Of a DNA stretch of 64,000 nt, positions 12,313 to 25,190 are shown piece after piece. A program made the translations under genes and the position numbers. Under the pieces are notes generated by a model that did no database searches, was not told the origin of the DNA, and saw only the letters and a list, made by a program, of their open reading frames with translations. How positions within the stretch are numbered: position 1 is the first letter of the stretch; the number at the start of each line of letters is the position of its first letter. Source of the stretch: Salvia splendens (lineage: Eukaryota; Streptophyta; Magnoliopsida; Lamiales; Lamiaceae); contig NC_056036.1 in the NCBI RefSeq assembly GCF_004379255.2, positions 992,001 through 1,056,000 of the forward strand. The letters are read 5' to 3'.

Positions 12313-15300
12313 TTTTTAGGCAACTGGGAAAGCTTGACTGAGAACAGAGAATGCTGACCTGTAAAATTTTTAACTCATCAAATTACATTGAGAAAACTAG
12401 CATCAAATTCATCTCATCTTGCTTAGGACCTCAAGAATTCACAAAGAACTAAAATATGTGTGCACTTTAGATGTGTCTACGTTTTATATACACATACAGG
12501 TCAAACATATATGTACAGAAGTAATAGCATGACAGAAATGATTACTCAATCAGGGTTAAAATGTAAAAATTATCAATTGTTACTCATTAAAACTAATTGT
12601 GACAACGAGTAGAGATAGAAGAATTTTGCATCCAATTACCATTAAAGGACTGATCCCTGAATTGTTTATTTGGAAATATACAAGCAGGAGAGTATAAAAC
12701 ATGCATACAATTGAAGAATCCAAAAAAAAATTGGGGAAAAGAAAAACAGTCCCACACTCGCATCTGCGACACCATTACATCCAACTCCAACTAAAAATCG
12801 ACATTTTGTGTAATAATGCAGCAAAAAGGAACACTAATTCATGAACTTAATTCTTGCAACACTATTTTTAAACTAAATTTGTCAATATCAAACATGAATA
12901 CAAAACTATCATAAAAAAATTTGAACTTAAAATACTCAGAAATGTTATCCAAAATAAAATCAAGAATCTCAATTTCAGCGATTGCTCCTCATATACTTTT
13001 CTGTAGTAATTTGTGTTTTCTCTCTTACTTTATTTGCTAAAGCATTAATGTGAACATTGATTCAGACATTTATTTCACAAACAAAATCAAGTTACCAGAT
13101 CTACTTTCTCTTCTATGGAATTTCCCATGCAGCCATTTCAAACACATAATCTATCATTAACTACACAACAGAGAAACTAAACCATTAACTAAGTTTATAC
13201 TTTCATGAAAATCTATAAAAAAGATGCAATTTTTTCCTCATTTGTGTATAGCTATGCAATTAAAATTCTTTAAACGATAGATCTACCTTCAAGAATATAA
13301 TTCTTGGCAAAGACTGCAGAAAAAAGGATGCTGTGGCCTCCAAATCCTTAGAAAATATGCTTGAGATGTTTCCACCCTCTAGATTTATAGTAACATTTAC
13401 TCTGAAGAAGCATAGGCAATGGACTAACCTGTGTTTCTTATATAGGCTCTGGGCATGCAAACTAGTGCGCATGCGTTATAAAATTAAATGATTCAGCTGT
13501 CTTTTTTGTCCTGTGCGTGTTGCTTAGCAGCCACCTTGCTCTCTTAATCTTTTTGTTTTGTAATAATCATTTTTGTTACATGGAGTAAAGTTGATTGGAC
13601 TGGAATAAGTGGCCAGTGGTATCGCTTAACAGCAACCTGGCTTTTTTAATCTTTTTGTTTTGTAATAACCCCTAACAATCACAGTTGACTTACTAAAAGA
13701 TACGCACTCCTTTACACGTATATGATTGTAGGGTCAGTGATGGTGAGTGTAGGTGCCATAAAGGTCTTGTGACGTGTGAGGATAGATGTTATGTATGAAA
13801 GCATTTGAGCAAGCGTTATAACTTATAAGTAAGGTGTGATTAATGCTATTTTCCACTATTCTATTTCGGAATAAGTATACGTGTGGCTGCTCAGAAGCCA
13901 TTTGGCCACCTTTGTAATCTAATACTAATATTTTCTTATTATTGTATTCCTGTAATTAACATATCGCACATGTGTATTTGATTAAAGAACATAAGAATTT
14001 TTACATTGATACCAAAAACCAGTTATTAGTTGGACAATCTACTGCAAGCAGAGCGTCTGAGAAAATATTAGAAATAATACGGATTACATTATTTTAGAGT
14101 CGACTAATAGGGCTACTCATGAACGAGGCAGAGTACTTTCACACGAAACAATAATTAAGTCATAGCAATCTTGAACAATGAGAAGCAATCACCTTACTAA
14201 TTCTAAATATATTAGATTAGGCAACATATAACACAAATTTATAATGTAGCTGAAGAAAATATGCATGTATTTGATTGCTTTGATAATAAATGATTTGGGC
14301 CAGTTTCAGCCCATTGTTGTATCCATTACATTTTCTATGACACTATCATTAACTACAAAACAGATTAAGATTGTTGAGTGCACAGTATTCTAACCCAGCA
14401 GATTTCCGAACCTTGTTTTCATAGCACCATGGGCCAATATGGAAATAATTTTGTAAATGTGAAAAGAATCACATATTTTGATGAAAGAGAAACTGTGTGC
14501 TGGTACTTTTTTTTGTTTTCTCTTCCTATCTTTTGTTCTATATACCAACCTGTGGTGTACCATATCTCTACCACTATCAACTTTTTCAACTTCTCTTCAA
14601 TATATCATATGATAAGTATTTTGTTTTTTGGTTTTATAAATAATTTCTAATTAGGGTTTATTATATCATAGTTAGTGTTTATAAATATCTTTTAATTTTA
14701 TATTTTCGTATTTTAGTTAGTAAAATGTGAGTTATGGTTGATTATTACAATTAGTTCATTCTCAACTGTTGGTAAAATTTATATTCTTGAGTGTGGTTCC
14801 CAACTAAAATAGAGGTCCAGATGATTTGTTCTCCAAAAAAAAAACAAGGTATGGGATGGATTCCATAAATTCTGTTGAATTGCTTGAAATAATATACCAG
14901 AGGTGCTGAGGAGGGCTGAAGCCCCCCCCTCTTCCCCAAACAAAATAATCATTTTTTCAAAATATGTATACTTGATCAAGAAAAATATATACGCCTATAT
15001 ATGAACTTCGAACAATATCCCCATAATGAATTTGTTTGCGTCCGCTACTTTTAGAATTCACTAGACCAAGAAAAAGATTTACATTATGTTCCCCAAAGGT
15101 CGTGATAGGAATCCATGATTGTTCTGTTTTTCTGCTTACACTTGGAAGTTCCTTATTTGTTCGAGTAACAATCTCACAAGTATCTTAATCATCTTGTTTA
15201 CTGTATTAGTTATCTGTAGCTATGTGGCATACTTCTTTTATTATTATTTACGGCAAACTCTACTACTACTAAAACTACGACTTCCACGCGAAAAATCCAA

Positions 15301-16730
15301 CATAAACTTCCGTACTTATGTGTTCCTACGTGACACACTCCCTTCCGTACTTATGTGTTCCTTTGCAGCTGAAAATAAGCACTGACACACTCCCTACGTG
15401 TTAAAGATCATCATATTCTATTTCAGTAATTCCAAAGAGCTAAGATGATAACAAAGAACAAGCAATCAAATCAAATTCATCCACATTCCAAAAACATGTG
15501 AGGCATTGAAACAGCAACGCATCGCCACTTCAAACAATAGTTATACTAATTTGTAGAGCAGACACTGAATTGAACTTGTACATAAAAATATAGATTAATT
15601 AACATAACAATTCAACACTGCAATGGACCAACAATCCAAGTTCTTAGCAAAATCGTCATTCAGGCATTTCATCGAACAGATAGAGAGCATGGAGAAGCAG
15701 CATTAATTGGCTGAATAAAAAATTAACGGAATTTGTTCACCTGTATGCAGTAGATATAGCCATCCAATCTTCCGACGGCGAGAATACCGCCGGAGCTCGG
15801 ACGTCTTTCCGGCCGTTCGATTGAATCATTGAAATGGTTGGTAAGAATCGGCATTGGAAATTTGGAATCACTAACAAGACTAATTGGGTTTGCTTGTATG
15901 TATAATCAAACAATCGAGCTTGATTTTTGCAATGAATCCAACAACTGTTACAAGTGTTTAATCTTGTATCTTTGAGCTTGTGTTCATTTTCCTTTTCAAC
16001 ACCTTTACTGATTTTATCAATTTTATCTTAAACTTTGAAACTTATTAATTACTATAAGTCAATGTCTCTTAATTGTGTCAATTATATCACAATATTTGCT
16101 TGTATTAAAATTATCAAGAGTTTTTAGGTAATTATTTTAAAAAATACAAAACTAAAGAGAAATATTAATATTTATTATAGTTCAAATATCTCATTTTAAT
16201 TACTTTTCCTTCGTGATGATTTATAGGCATTTCTAATGATAGAACAACGGGTATAAGGATTAAAATTGCTCCATATTCAAAAGCAGTGATCCATTCCTTA
16301 TTTTTTCATGAATTTTTTTTATGGCACGCTTATTATATTTTTTTATGACACATTTATTTTAGGAAAATGAACATTTTATGAAATCCGTCCAACTAACAAA
16401 AACATATTATAATTTTCCATACATTTTTTTTTCTTTGTCGAAGGTGATAGTGATTTTTTGATGGGCTAAAGTGGGCTGATGTATTTGCATATTTTTAATC
16501 ATTTTTGGACTCATATATATCAGCATATTTAGACCCATTACATAGCCTAATTAAAAAACAAACATTTAAGATAACTTTAAATTATACTCCTATTAAAGAC
16601 ACTCTTTAACCTTCTCACCAAAAGTTTTAAAAAATTATCCATACATATAAAACTCCAATTATACTCATATGATATTTAAGCATTATTAATAAAATTAAAC
16701 AGTGTCGTTATGGGGAAGATGATAATCGAC
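12313..16730. other. MYB upstream region and intergenic DNA, unit 1
   Basis: No convincing coding exon is seen. The block matches 20200-25190 closely, including CTTTTTGTTTTGTAATAA motifs repeated at about 13545 and 13650. A GGCTGAAGCCCCCCC relic lies near 14915-14931. The stretch 15720-15870 ends in a GC-richer segment with CCGGAGCTCGGACGTCTTTC that could be a distal 5' exon or old gene piece; its partner is at 23750-23830. Confidence 0.55.
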
Positions 16731-16989
16731 GGCTAGGCCTATTATTAGTGTTGTGCAAGTAAATGATATCTCGTTAACTAAAAATCTCAAAAAATTAGAT
16801 CCTCGATTATTTCTATGCTAGTAATACTACTCTCTCGTCTCGGCTAAGATGATACATTTCTTCGTAGAAATCAATGCATCCATCACACAATATTGATGCA
16901 CGTAAAAATAAATTTAATAATAAACTAATTAAAGGAACACTAGAATAATAAAAATGATGGATTAGGTGAGTGATCAATTGTAAACTAAT

Positions 16990-17640
16990 TAACAATTATA
17001 AATTAAGACTAAATCTTAGTCATTAGATTAGGAGATCTAGTGGTTGAAATAATGTCACATTCATTATATTTTAAATTAAAAAATTATTAAATAAACTTAA
17101 AGAGTATTAATGTCAATTATCTCTCATCAAAATCATCTCAAAGCTTTAAATTTACGTAACTCTCTTGATTTAAATTATTTTTTCGCAAAAAATATATCAA
17201 ATTAAAGATAATTTTATAAGGATTCCAACGAGGTCTCAATTGCATATATTCCGACAGATGTTCAGGTGATGAAATTTGATAAATTATATTTCAATTTTCG
17301 TACATGTTGATAAGCAGATTTTATCAACAAATGCAAAAAAAAATATCAACATAGTGTATGCAAAATTTCAATATAGTGTAGGTAAAATATCAGTGTCGAT
17401 ATTTCCTTGTACTTGTGTTGATATTCTCATGTCATATTGTTGATATTTGTAATACACTATGTTGATATAAAAAATACCCACGAAAATTATCATATGATAA
17501 CATAATGACGATATTACCCTTTTGTTGATATTTTGTCTATTATTTAGTGAAATTTGTGAGCTTTAATCCCATTCATTCATTTCAAAATCCAAGGGCGTAG
17601 ATTTAGTCTTAGTTTTGGATTATGGTGTTATAAGCCTTAG
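16990..17640. mobile_element. Probable MITE-like insertion in unit 2
   Basis: The AT-rich block is flanked by imperfect inverted ends: AATTAAGACTAAATC near 17000 and GATTTAGTCTTAGTT near 17599. It has no counterpart in unit 1. Its interior repeats TGTTGATATT and its complement several times (17330-17540). I could not fix the target duplication. Confidence 0.45.
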
Positions 17641-17850
17641 AAGAAGAACCTGATGGATTATACATAAACCCAAGGACAACTACTTAGTATAGAGCATTTA
17701 TTATGTACATACTAACAGCCCAAAAAAGTATAAGGAAATAAAAAAAAATATAAAAGTGACGAAACAGTGCAGTTTTGTGCACATCACATCACATGGTGTT
17801 ATGCACAAAACTGCACATTAGAGAATCATTTCCTACAAACCTCATTAAAA

Positions 17851-18150
17851 GAGTTTTCCTTATCCTTTTTTGTGGGATACCTTGCCCCAGCATCAGCTTG
17901 TTTTCGTCAGTACTGGAAGCTTTCATAGAGCGCCTGTGCTTCCCGAAAGCATTACCTGAAGCAGTTGGGTTCCAGCGTGCGCTGCTGCTCTCTCGAGATT
18001 TCCAAGAAGCGATTCTCCGAGAAGACTCTCGTGTCACTTGCTCTGACTTCAGCTTCTTCTTCTCTTCTAGAACATCGCCTTTTGTCGAATAAATAAATGG
18101 ACACAGCCACAGCCATCTTGCCAGACTCAACACCCATCAAACTTAAGGCT
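17851..18150 (-). pseudogene. Internal fragment of the DIV-like MYB gene
   Basis: On the minus strand this fragment reads from the end of exon 1 (SIYSTKGDVLEE, KLKSEQVTRESS) directly into the middle of the C-terminal region (GNAFGK ... STDENK). The second MYB repeat and the intron are missing at the same junction as in the unit-2 gene. The first MYB repeat, the start and the true C-terminus are absent, and small frameshifts are present. GTGCAGTTTTGTGCAC-type inverted repeats lie just beside it (17767-17818) and GTGCAGCTTTGTGCAC follows at 18196. It is a dead copy derived from the deleted form. Confidence 0.8.
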
Positions 18151-19375
18151 TCATGGTCATGGCTGTGCTTATAACTCCTTCACTATCTTTTTTTGTGCAG
18201 CTTTGTGCACAAATCACCACCATTTATCTTTTTTTATTCAACTCTTTTCTACATGCACCAATATTGACGCCTGCACTTGTTCATCATCACTTGCATTAAT
18301 AAATTAGTTGTTCTAGTTTTTTTTTTTGTTTTTTTAACATTTTTAATACTATTTTATTGTTCATATAACTAAATTTTATTATTAAATTTATTTGTATGTG
18401 CACTAAAATCGTGTTGTATTTTATTCATATTCCTTTATATGCATTATATAAAGTGCATATAAAGTGTTAGGATGGTTTAAGGATATTGTAAACTGATAGA
18501 GGAGAAAGATTGAGTAAGAATAAAATCCTGGATCTGACTATAATAATGAAAATTTATTTATACATTAAATGAATTATTGTATAATATAAAAATAAAAATC
18601 AAATACCACAATGAGCTCTAGTTATGAAAATTTGACATAACTAAGATGTTTTATTTGTTTACATAAATGAAATCAAACAATTATATTATTTACATGACAT
18701 TTTTATTTTATTATTGTAAGGATTATATAATTTAAAAAGGAATTTGAATAAAACAGTGTATAATTTTAGTGCACATAAAAATAAGTTCAATAATAAACTA
18801 GTTATGGGTATTGGGGACACAAAAATAATTACAATAATGTATTATACATAAACTCTATACCAAGTATTGTTTATTTAAGTATATACCAAAAGTAGAAGGA
18901 TATTTATAAAAAAAAAATAATGAAACAGTGTAGTTATGTGCATAAGCAAGTGTTGTGGAAGACTCACATTAGAGGATCCTTTAACACATCATTAAAAAGA
19001 GAAATGAGATAATGAATGTCATCTACACATTACAATTACCCTAATAAACCTCATCAAAAGAGAAATGGGATAATGAATGTCATCTTCACATTAACAACCT
19101 TTAAAAAAACAAATGGGATAATGAATCTCATCCCCATATTAACAAACCTCATAAAAAAAACAAATGGGATAATGAATGTCATCTATATATTACATTTACA
19201 CTATCTCTAAGCAAACAAAAACAAAAAAAAGGTGAAGATACGAAATAAGTAACCAAATACATAACTTTATTAAAGAAGATAAAACATTGTACACATTAGC
19301 AAACTTTATTACAAGCCATCCCATCAAAAGTACGCTTTTCCAAAAGAAAAATGTATTAACTTCCTTGAAACCATT
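18151..19375. other. AT-rich intergenic DNA with short direct repeats
   Basis: The segment 18230-18780 matches 10110-10690 of unit 1. At about 19003-19190 four imperfect copies of a 50-60 bp piece with AAATGGGATAATGAATGTCATC follow one another. A further GTGTAGTTATGTGCAT piece lies at 18928. No gene is seen. Confidence 0.55.
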
Positions 19376-20188
19376 TCAATCCCAAAAATAAGGGAACAAA
19401 GAGATATCAAGATCATCCAAAATATCGGTGCTAGAACCGATATCATATCGACCATCAGCAAGCTCATCAATATCCCGCATTGCTGCACCTGTGCTATTCC
19501 CAACAGTCCCATAAGAAGGAGTCGGGAGTGAACCAGATGGGAAGCCCAGTTGATTAGGGTATCCAGACAGCAGTTGATATCCGATATCCTTTGGAGCTTC
19601 TTGAGGGTACCCAGACCGCAGTAGCTTCCCGGGCAGCAATTTGCCCTCGTTACATGCAACAGCTTTCTTTTTCCTGGGATACCTTGCCCCCAGCACCAGC
19701 TTGTTTTCATTAGTACACACAGCTTTCTTAGGGCGCCCGCGCTTCCCGAAAGCATCACCTGAAGCTACCTTTGCGCATCCTGACAGCAGTTGGGTTCCAG
19801 CGTGCGCTGCTGCTCTCTCGAGATTTCCAGGAAACAATTCTCCGGTTCTAGCTGTAGAAGACTCTCGTGTCACTTGCTCTGACTTCAGCTTCTTCTCTTC
19901 TAGAACATCGCCTTTTCTCGAATAAATGGACAGAGGCATCTTGCCAGACTCAAAAGCCATCAAACTTAAGGCTTCATAGTGAAGTTTTAGATCTTGAACT
20001 GTTTTCCCAGGAACTGCCAATGCGATCTTACCCCACATATCAGCATGATTATAGTGGGTAAAGAGAGCAATCTCGAATGCCTTGTCCTCCTCGCTTGTCC
20101 AATTCAAAGATGTGCGTGCATCATTTGATGCAGCATCATCCACCCCCATCGTCCAGAAGCAGTTGTTGGATGTCCGATCTGAATTCAT
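19376..20188 (-). CDS. DIV-like MYB paralogue lacking the second (SHAQKY) MYB repeat
   Basis: This is an intact 270-residue frame starting at the same MNSDRTSNN codons as its unit-1 paralogue; the frame also extends 23 codons further upstream to 20257. The first MYB repeat is complete (LNWTSEEDKAFE ... MWGKIALAVPGK ... LKLHYEAL). After KLKSEQVTR the protein jumps to ESSTARTGE, which is residue 200 of the paralogue. About 91 residues are gone, comprising the whole DNA-binding second repeat, together with the intron. The loss is genomic, about 580 bp relative to the paralogue, and in frame. The AT-hook-like KRGRPKK and the acidic tail remain. By family knowledge, a protein with only the DIV-type first repeat could bind DRIF-type partners without binding the I-box. 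It could also be a non-functional relic that happens to remain open. Confidence 0.78.
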   Translation of the reverse strand: MNSDRTSNNCFWTMGVDDAASNDARTSLNWTSEEDKAFEIALFTHYNHADMWGKIALAVPGKTVQDLKLHYEALSLMAFESGKMPLSIYSRKGDVLEEKKLKSEQVTRESSTARTGELFPGNLERAAAHAGTQLLSGCAKVASGDAFGKRGRPKKAVCTNENKLVLGARYPRKKKAVACNEGKLLPGKLLRSGYPQEAPKDIGYQLLSGYPNQLGFPSGSLPTPSYGTVGNSTGAAMRDIDELADGRYDIGSSTDILDDLDISLFPYFWD

Positions 20189-20257
20189 GTTTGAGGCAAC
20201 TGGGAAAGCTTGACTGAGAACAGAGAATGCTGAGCTGTACATTTTTGAATTCATCAA

Positions 20258-23186
20258 ATTTTATTGAGAAAACTAGCATCAAATTCATCTCATCTTGCTT
20301 AGGACCTCAAGAATTCACGAAGAACTAAAATATCTGTGCACTTTAGATGTGTGTCTTTGTTTTATATACACATACATGCAAAACAAAATATATTACAGAA
20401 GTGAAAATAATGGGGTGTTTTTTATGACAACTTGTAAAATAAAAATACTTCGAAATACTTAGCATGACATGACAGAAGTGATTACCCAAACAGGGTTAAA
20501 ATGTAAAAATTATCAACTGCTACTCATTAAAAATTATTGTGAAAATGAGTAAAATAAAGGACTGATCCCTGAATTGTTTACAAGCAGGAGAGTATAAAAT
20601 ATGCATACAATTGAAGAATCCAAAATTTTTTTTGAGACAAATAAAAAGTCCCACACTCGCATCTGCGACACCATTAAATCCAAGCACTTCAACTTAAAGA
20701 ACACTGCTTCATGAACTTAATCCTTGCAACATCATTTTGAAAATAAACTTGTCAACAGCAAACATGAATACAGAATTATCACCAAAAATATGAACTTAAA
20801 ATACTCAGAAATGTTGTCAAAAACAAAATCAAGAATCTCAATTTCAGCGATTGCTCCACATTTACTTTTCTGTAGTTATTTGTGTTCTCTCCCTTACTTT
20901 ATTTGCTAGAGCATTAATGTGAACTTCATAGATTCAGACAATTAGATCTTCTTCCCTTCTATGGAATTCAACAAGAAGTCATTTCAAACATATAATCTAT
21001 CATTAACTACACAACGGAGAAACTAAACCATTAATTAAGTTTATACCTTCATGAAAATATATAAAAAAGATGCAATTTTTTCTTCATTTGTGTATAGCTA
21101 TGTAATTAAAATTCTTTAAACAACAGATTTACCTTCAAGGAAATAATTCTTGGCGAAGACTGCACCAAAAAGGACAACTGGCCTCCAAATCCTTAGAAAA
21201 TATGCTTAATTCTCTGAGAAATTTCAGCCCTCTAGATTTATAGTACATTTACTCTGAAGAAGGATAGACAATGGACTAACCTGTGTTTCTTATATAGGCG
21301 CTGCGCATCCAAGCTAGTGCGCGTGCGCTACAAAATTAAATGAGCCTACTGTCTTTTTTTGTCCTGTGTGTATTGCTTAGCAGCCACCTGGCTCTCTTAA
21401 TCTTTTTGTTTTGTAATAATCCTTTTTGTTACATGGAGTAAAGTTGATTGGACTGGAATAAGCGGCCAGTGGTATCGCTTAACAGCCACCTGGCTTTCTT
21501 AATCTTTTTGTTTTGTAATAATCCCTACAATCATAGTTGATTTAATAAAAGATATGCACTCGTTCACACGTATATATTGTGAGTGTAGGTGCCATCATAA
21601 AGGTCTTGTGACGTGTGAGGATAGATGTTACGTATGCAGGCATTTGAGCAAGCGTTATAACTTATAAGTAAGGTGTGATTAATGCTATTTTCCACTATTC
21701 TAATTCGGAATAAGTTTAAATGCGTAGCGGCTCAGAAGCCACTTGGCCACCTCTGTAATCTAGTATTTTCTTATTATTGTATTCGTGTAATTAACTTATC
21801 GCATATGTGATATTTGATTAAAGAACATAAGAATTTACTTTGATACCAAACAAAATTATTAGTTGGATACTGCAAGCAGAACGTCTGAGAAAATATTAGA
21901 AATAATATGCATTATATTATTTTAGAGTCAGACTAATATGACTACTAATGAACGAGGCAGAGTACTTTCGCACGAAACAATAATAAGTCATAGCAATCTT
22001 GAACAATGAGAAGCAATCACCTACTAATTCTAAACATATTAGATTAGGCAACATATATCACAAATTTATAATGTAGCTGATGAATATATACATGTATTTC
22101 ATTGCTTTGATAATCAATGATTTGGGCCAGTTTCAGCCCTTTCTTGCATCCATTACATCTTCTATGAAACTATCATTAACTACGAAACAGATTAAGATTG
22201 TTGAGTGCACAGTATTCTAACCCAGCAGATTTAAATTCACTCAGTTCCATCCGAACCCTGTTTTGATAGCACCATGGGCCAATATGGAAGTAATTTTGTA
22301 AATGCAAAAAGAATCATATATTTTGACTTAAGAGAAACTGTGTGCTGGTACATTTTTTTGTTTTTCTTTTCCTATCTTTTGTTTTATATACCAAGCTGTG
22401 GTGTATCATTTCTCTACCACTATCAACTTGTTCAACTTTTTTTTCAATATTTATATCATAGTAAATGTTTTGTAAACATTTTTATTTTTATATTTTCATT
22501 TTTTAGTTAGTAAAATGTTAGTTATGGTTTATTATTACAATTAGCTTTTCATTCTCAACCGTTTGAAAAATTATATTCTTGAGTGTGGTTCCCAATTAAA
22601 ATAGAGGTACAGATGATTAGTTCTCCAAAAAAACAAGGTATTGAATGGATTCCATAAATTCAGTTGGATTGCTTGAAAATAATATACCAGGGGTGCTGGG
22701 GAGGGCTGAAGCCCCCCCTCCTTCCCCAAACAAATTAATCCTTTTATCAAAAAACCTATACTTGAACAAGAAAAATATATACCCCATATATGAACTTTGA
22801 ACAATAGCCCCCCAAATGAATTTGTTTGCGTTCGCTACTTTTAGAATACACTAGACCAAGAAATGTTTACATTGTGTTCCCCAAAGGTCGTGATAGCAAA
22901 CCATGATTGTTTAGACTATGTTCCCCGAAGATCGTGATAGGAATCCATGATTGTTTTGTTTTTCTACCTACACTTGGAAGTGTTATATCTGTTAGAGTAA
23001 CAATCCTCACAGGTATCTTAATCATCTTGTTTATAAGTTATCTGTAGCATATTTCTTTTATACAGCAAACTCTTCTACAACTAAAACTACGACTTCCACA
23101 CAAAAAATCCGACATAAACCACAGTACTTATGTGTTCCTTTGCAGCTGAAAACAAGCACTGACACACTCCCTAGGTGTTAAAGATC
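20258..23186. other. MYB upstream region, unit 2
   Basis: The block matches 12313-15410 of unit 1 with many small differences. No coding exon can be supported. It includes the same CTTTTTGTTTTGTAATAA repeats (21400, 21505) and the GGGCTGAAGCCCCCC relic (22703). Confidence 0.55.
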
Positions 23187-23358
23187 GGGGAAGGATCCCC
23201 TGCTGTGCACAGCAGGGGGCTGTGTTTAAAACACAGCAGTTTGTGAATAAAACGCTGCCTTACTTGTTTTTATTCCTTTTCTTTTCCTTTTTCTTTTATT
23301 TATTGTTTGTGTAAAAAATGGCACAGCACCTGCTGTGCACAGCAGGTGATCCATTTCC
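23187..23358. mobile_element. 172-bp MITE with 10-bp target duplication (MULE-like)
   Basis: The ends GGGGAAGGATCCCCTGCTGT and, inverted, GGAAATGGATCACCTGCTGT form terminal inverted repeats of about 29 bp with few mismatches. Each arm contains the palindrome CTGCTGTGCACAGCAG. The direct repeat GTTAAAGATC lies on both sides (23177-23186 and 23359-23368). Unit 1 has a single GTTAAAGATC at the matching place (about 15407), so the empty site is visible. A 9-10 bp target duplication points to the Mutator-like superfamily. Confidence 0.9.
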
Positions 23359-24257
23359 GTTAAAGATCATCATATTTCACAGTAATTCGAAACTTTATTC
23401 AGTTAATCAAATCAAACTTATCCACATTCAAAAACATGAGAGATGTTAAAATAGCAAGTCGCACCGCCACTTCAAACAATAGTTATACTGATTCATAGAG
23501 CAGACATTGGATTCATTAATTAACATAAGAATTCAACACTACAAAGGACCAACAATCCAAGTTAATTCAGGAGAGCGCATTGCACACAGCAAATGAGGAA
23601 ATCAAGAGCAGGACACAGGCATTATTAACACAATCGTCATTTGGGCATTTCGTCAAACAGATAGAGGGCATGGAGAAGCAGTATTAAGGGGCTGAAAAAA
23701 AATCAACGGACTTTATTCACCTGTATATAATAGATGTAGCCATCCCATTTCCAGAGACGGAGGGGCTTCTGCATCTTCCGCCGGCGATAATACCTCCGGA
23801 GCTTCGACGTCTTTCCGGCCGTTCGATTGAAATGGTTGGTAAGAATCGGCATTGGAATCGCTAACAAGACTAATTGGGTTTTCTTGTATGTATAATCAAA
23901 CAATTGAGCTTACATTTTTGCACTGAATCGAACTAATAAGTTTTTAATCTTTTGTCTCTGAGCTTGTGTTCATTTTCCTTTTCCAGACTTTTACTGATTT
24001 TTATCAATTTTATCTTAAATTTTGATGCTTATTAATGTTATGTCAATTTCTATTAATTGTATCAATTCCATCCAATATTTACATGTATCAAAATTATCAA
24101 GCGTAATCATTTTTAAATATAAAAACTGAAGAGAAATATTGAATATTTTATTATGATTCTTTTATCTCACTATAATATAGTCAAAAAAATTTTACAAAGT
24201 TTTTAGGTAATTACATTTCTAAAAATTAAAATTAAAGATAAATACTAGTATTAAGAC

Positions 24258-24340
24258 CCAAAATCTTTCAATGGATGGCGGGGTTTGAACCCATGACATC
24301 AAGGTCACCACAACTCCAAGCTGTCAACTACGATGACACA
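24258..24340 (-). other. tRNA-like / SINE-type remnant
   Basis: On the minus strand this stretch contains TAGTTGACAGCTTGGAG, like a pol III A box. About 30 bases later comes ATGGGTTCAAACCCCGCC, like a B box. That spacing fits a tRNA-derived SINE head. No poly-A tail or target duplication was identified, so this is a tentative relic. A similar but weaker piece is at 32430-32515. Confidence 0.4.
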
Positions 24341-25190
24341 TTTATTATAATTTTCTGTTATTTTTTTATAACACACTAGTTTTAGGTAAACGAACTTAAA
24401 ATGAAATTCGCCCAAGTAACAATCACACGCTTATTATAATTTTCCATGCATTTTTTCATCTTTGCCAAGGTGATAGTAAATTTATTTATTTTATAGGACA
24501 AAGGCAGTAATAAGGTGATAGTGAATTTTAATGGGCTTTATGATCTGATGTTTGTGCAAATTTTCAATACTTAACCCATATATAACCGAAATATTTAGGC
24601 CCATACGTAGCTGAATAAAAAAACAAACATTTAAGGTAACCTTAAAACGCTATCTACTTCACACTAAAATTTTAGAAAATTTTATTTTATACTAGTATTA
24701 TATTAAATTGAAGGGGAAAATATATTTTAATATGATGTGATATAATTTTTTTTCAAAAAAGAAAGTATTATTACATCTTTTTTTAAACAAACTAAAAAAA
24801 ATTGCAATGTCTGCTTTGGAACATGATCAAAGTACTAAATATTTAAGACACTTTTTAAAAAAATTTAACCCTCTAGAATAAAACTTCTCTACATGGGAGT
24901 GAATATAGAACATTACATATGAAAATAATGATGGTTTCAAGATATTAATTAAAGAAATTTACATCTATAAGATTCGAACATCTAATATATTAATCGGAGA
25001 TGAAACGTCTTATTAATTGACAATTAACCTGTATTTTTTCATCGAATTAAATATACCTGATACTCTCACCAAAAATTTTAAAATGTCATCCAAACATATA
25101 AAACTAAAATTATTCCCATCTGATATTGAAGCACTATTAAAGAAATTAAACAGTGCCATTATGGGAAAGATAATGATAATCTACAGCCAA

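Larger units (their letters stand above)
8341..16730. repeat. Unit 1 of an ~8.4-kb tandem segmental duplication
   Basis: Several landmarks recur about 8-8.5 kb downstream in the same order. The left edge (TAGGCTGTATATTATTA, 8343) matches 16733. The MYB gene at 10878-12312 matches 19376-20257. The MYB upstream region 12313-15950 matches 20200-23960 almost base by base with small indels. The right edge AAACAGTGTCGTTATGGGGA (about 16699) matches about 25149. The unit holds one full MYB gene, one inverted MYB fragment and small MITE-like pieces. Boundaries are good to within some tens of bases. Confidence 0.85.
16731..25190. repeat. Unit 2 of the ~8.4-kb tandem duplication
   Basis: This is the partner of 8341-16730 in the same orientation. 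Differences from unit 1 include a MITE-like block at about 16990-17640, a different MYB fragment (17851-18150) where unit 1 carries an inverted one, loss of the second MYB repeat from the gene, and a 172-bp MITE at 23187-23358. The copies are clearly alike but carry many substitutions and indels, so the duplication is not very recent. Confidence 0.83.

Noticed and set aside
24258..24340. Possible functional tRNA gene on the minus strand
   Set aside because: A- and B-box-like motifs are present, but no acceptor stem or cloverleaf could be folded by eye. A SINE-type relic is more likely.
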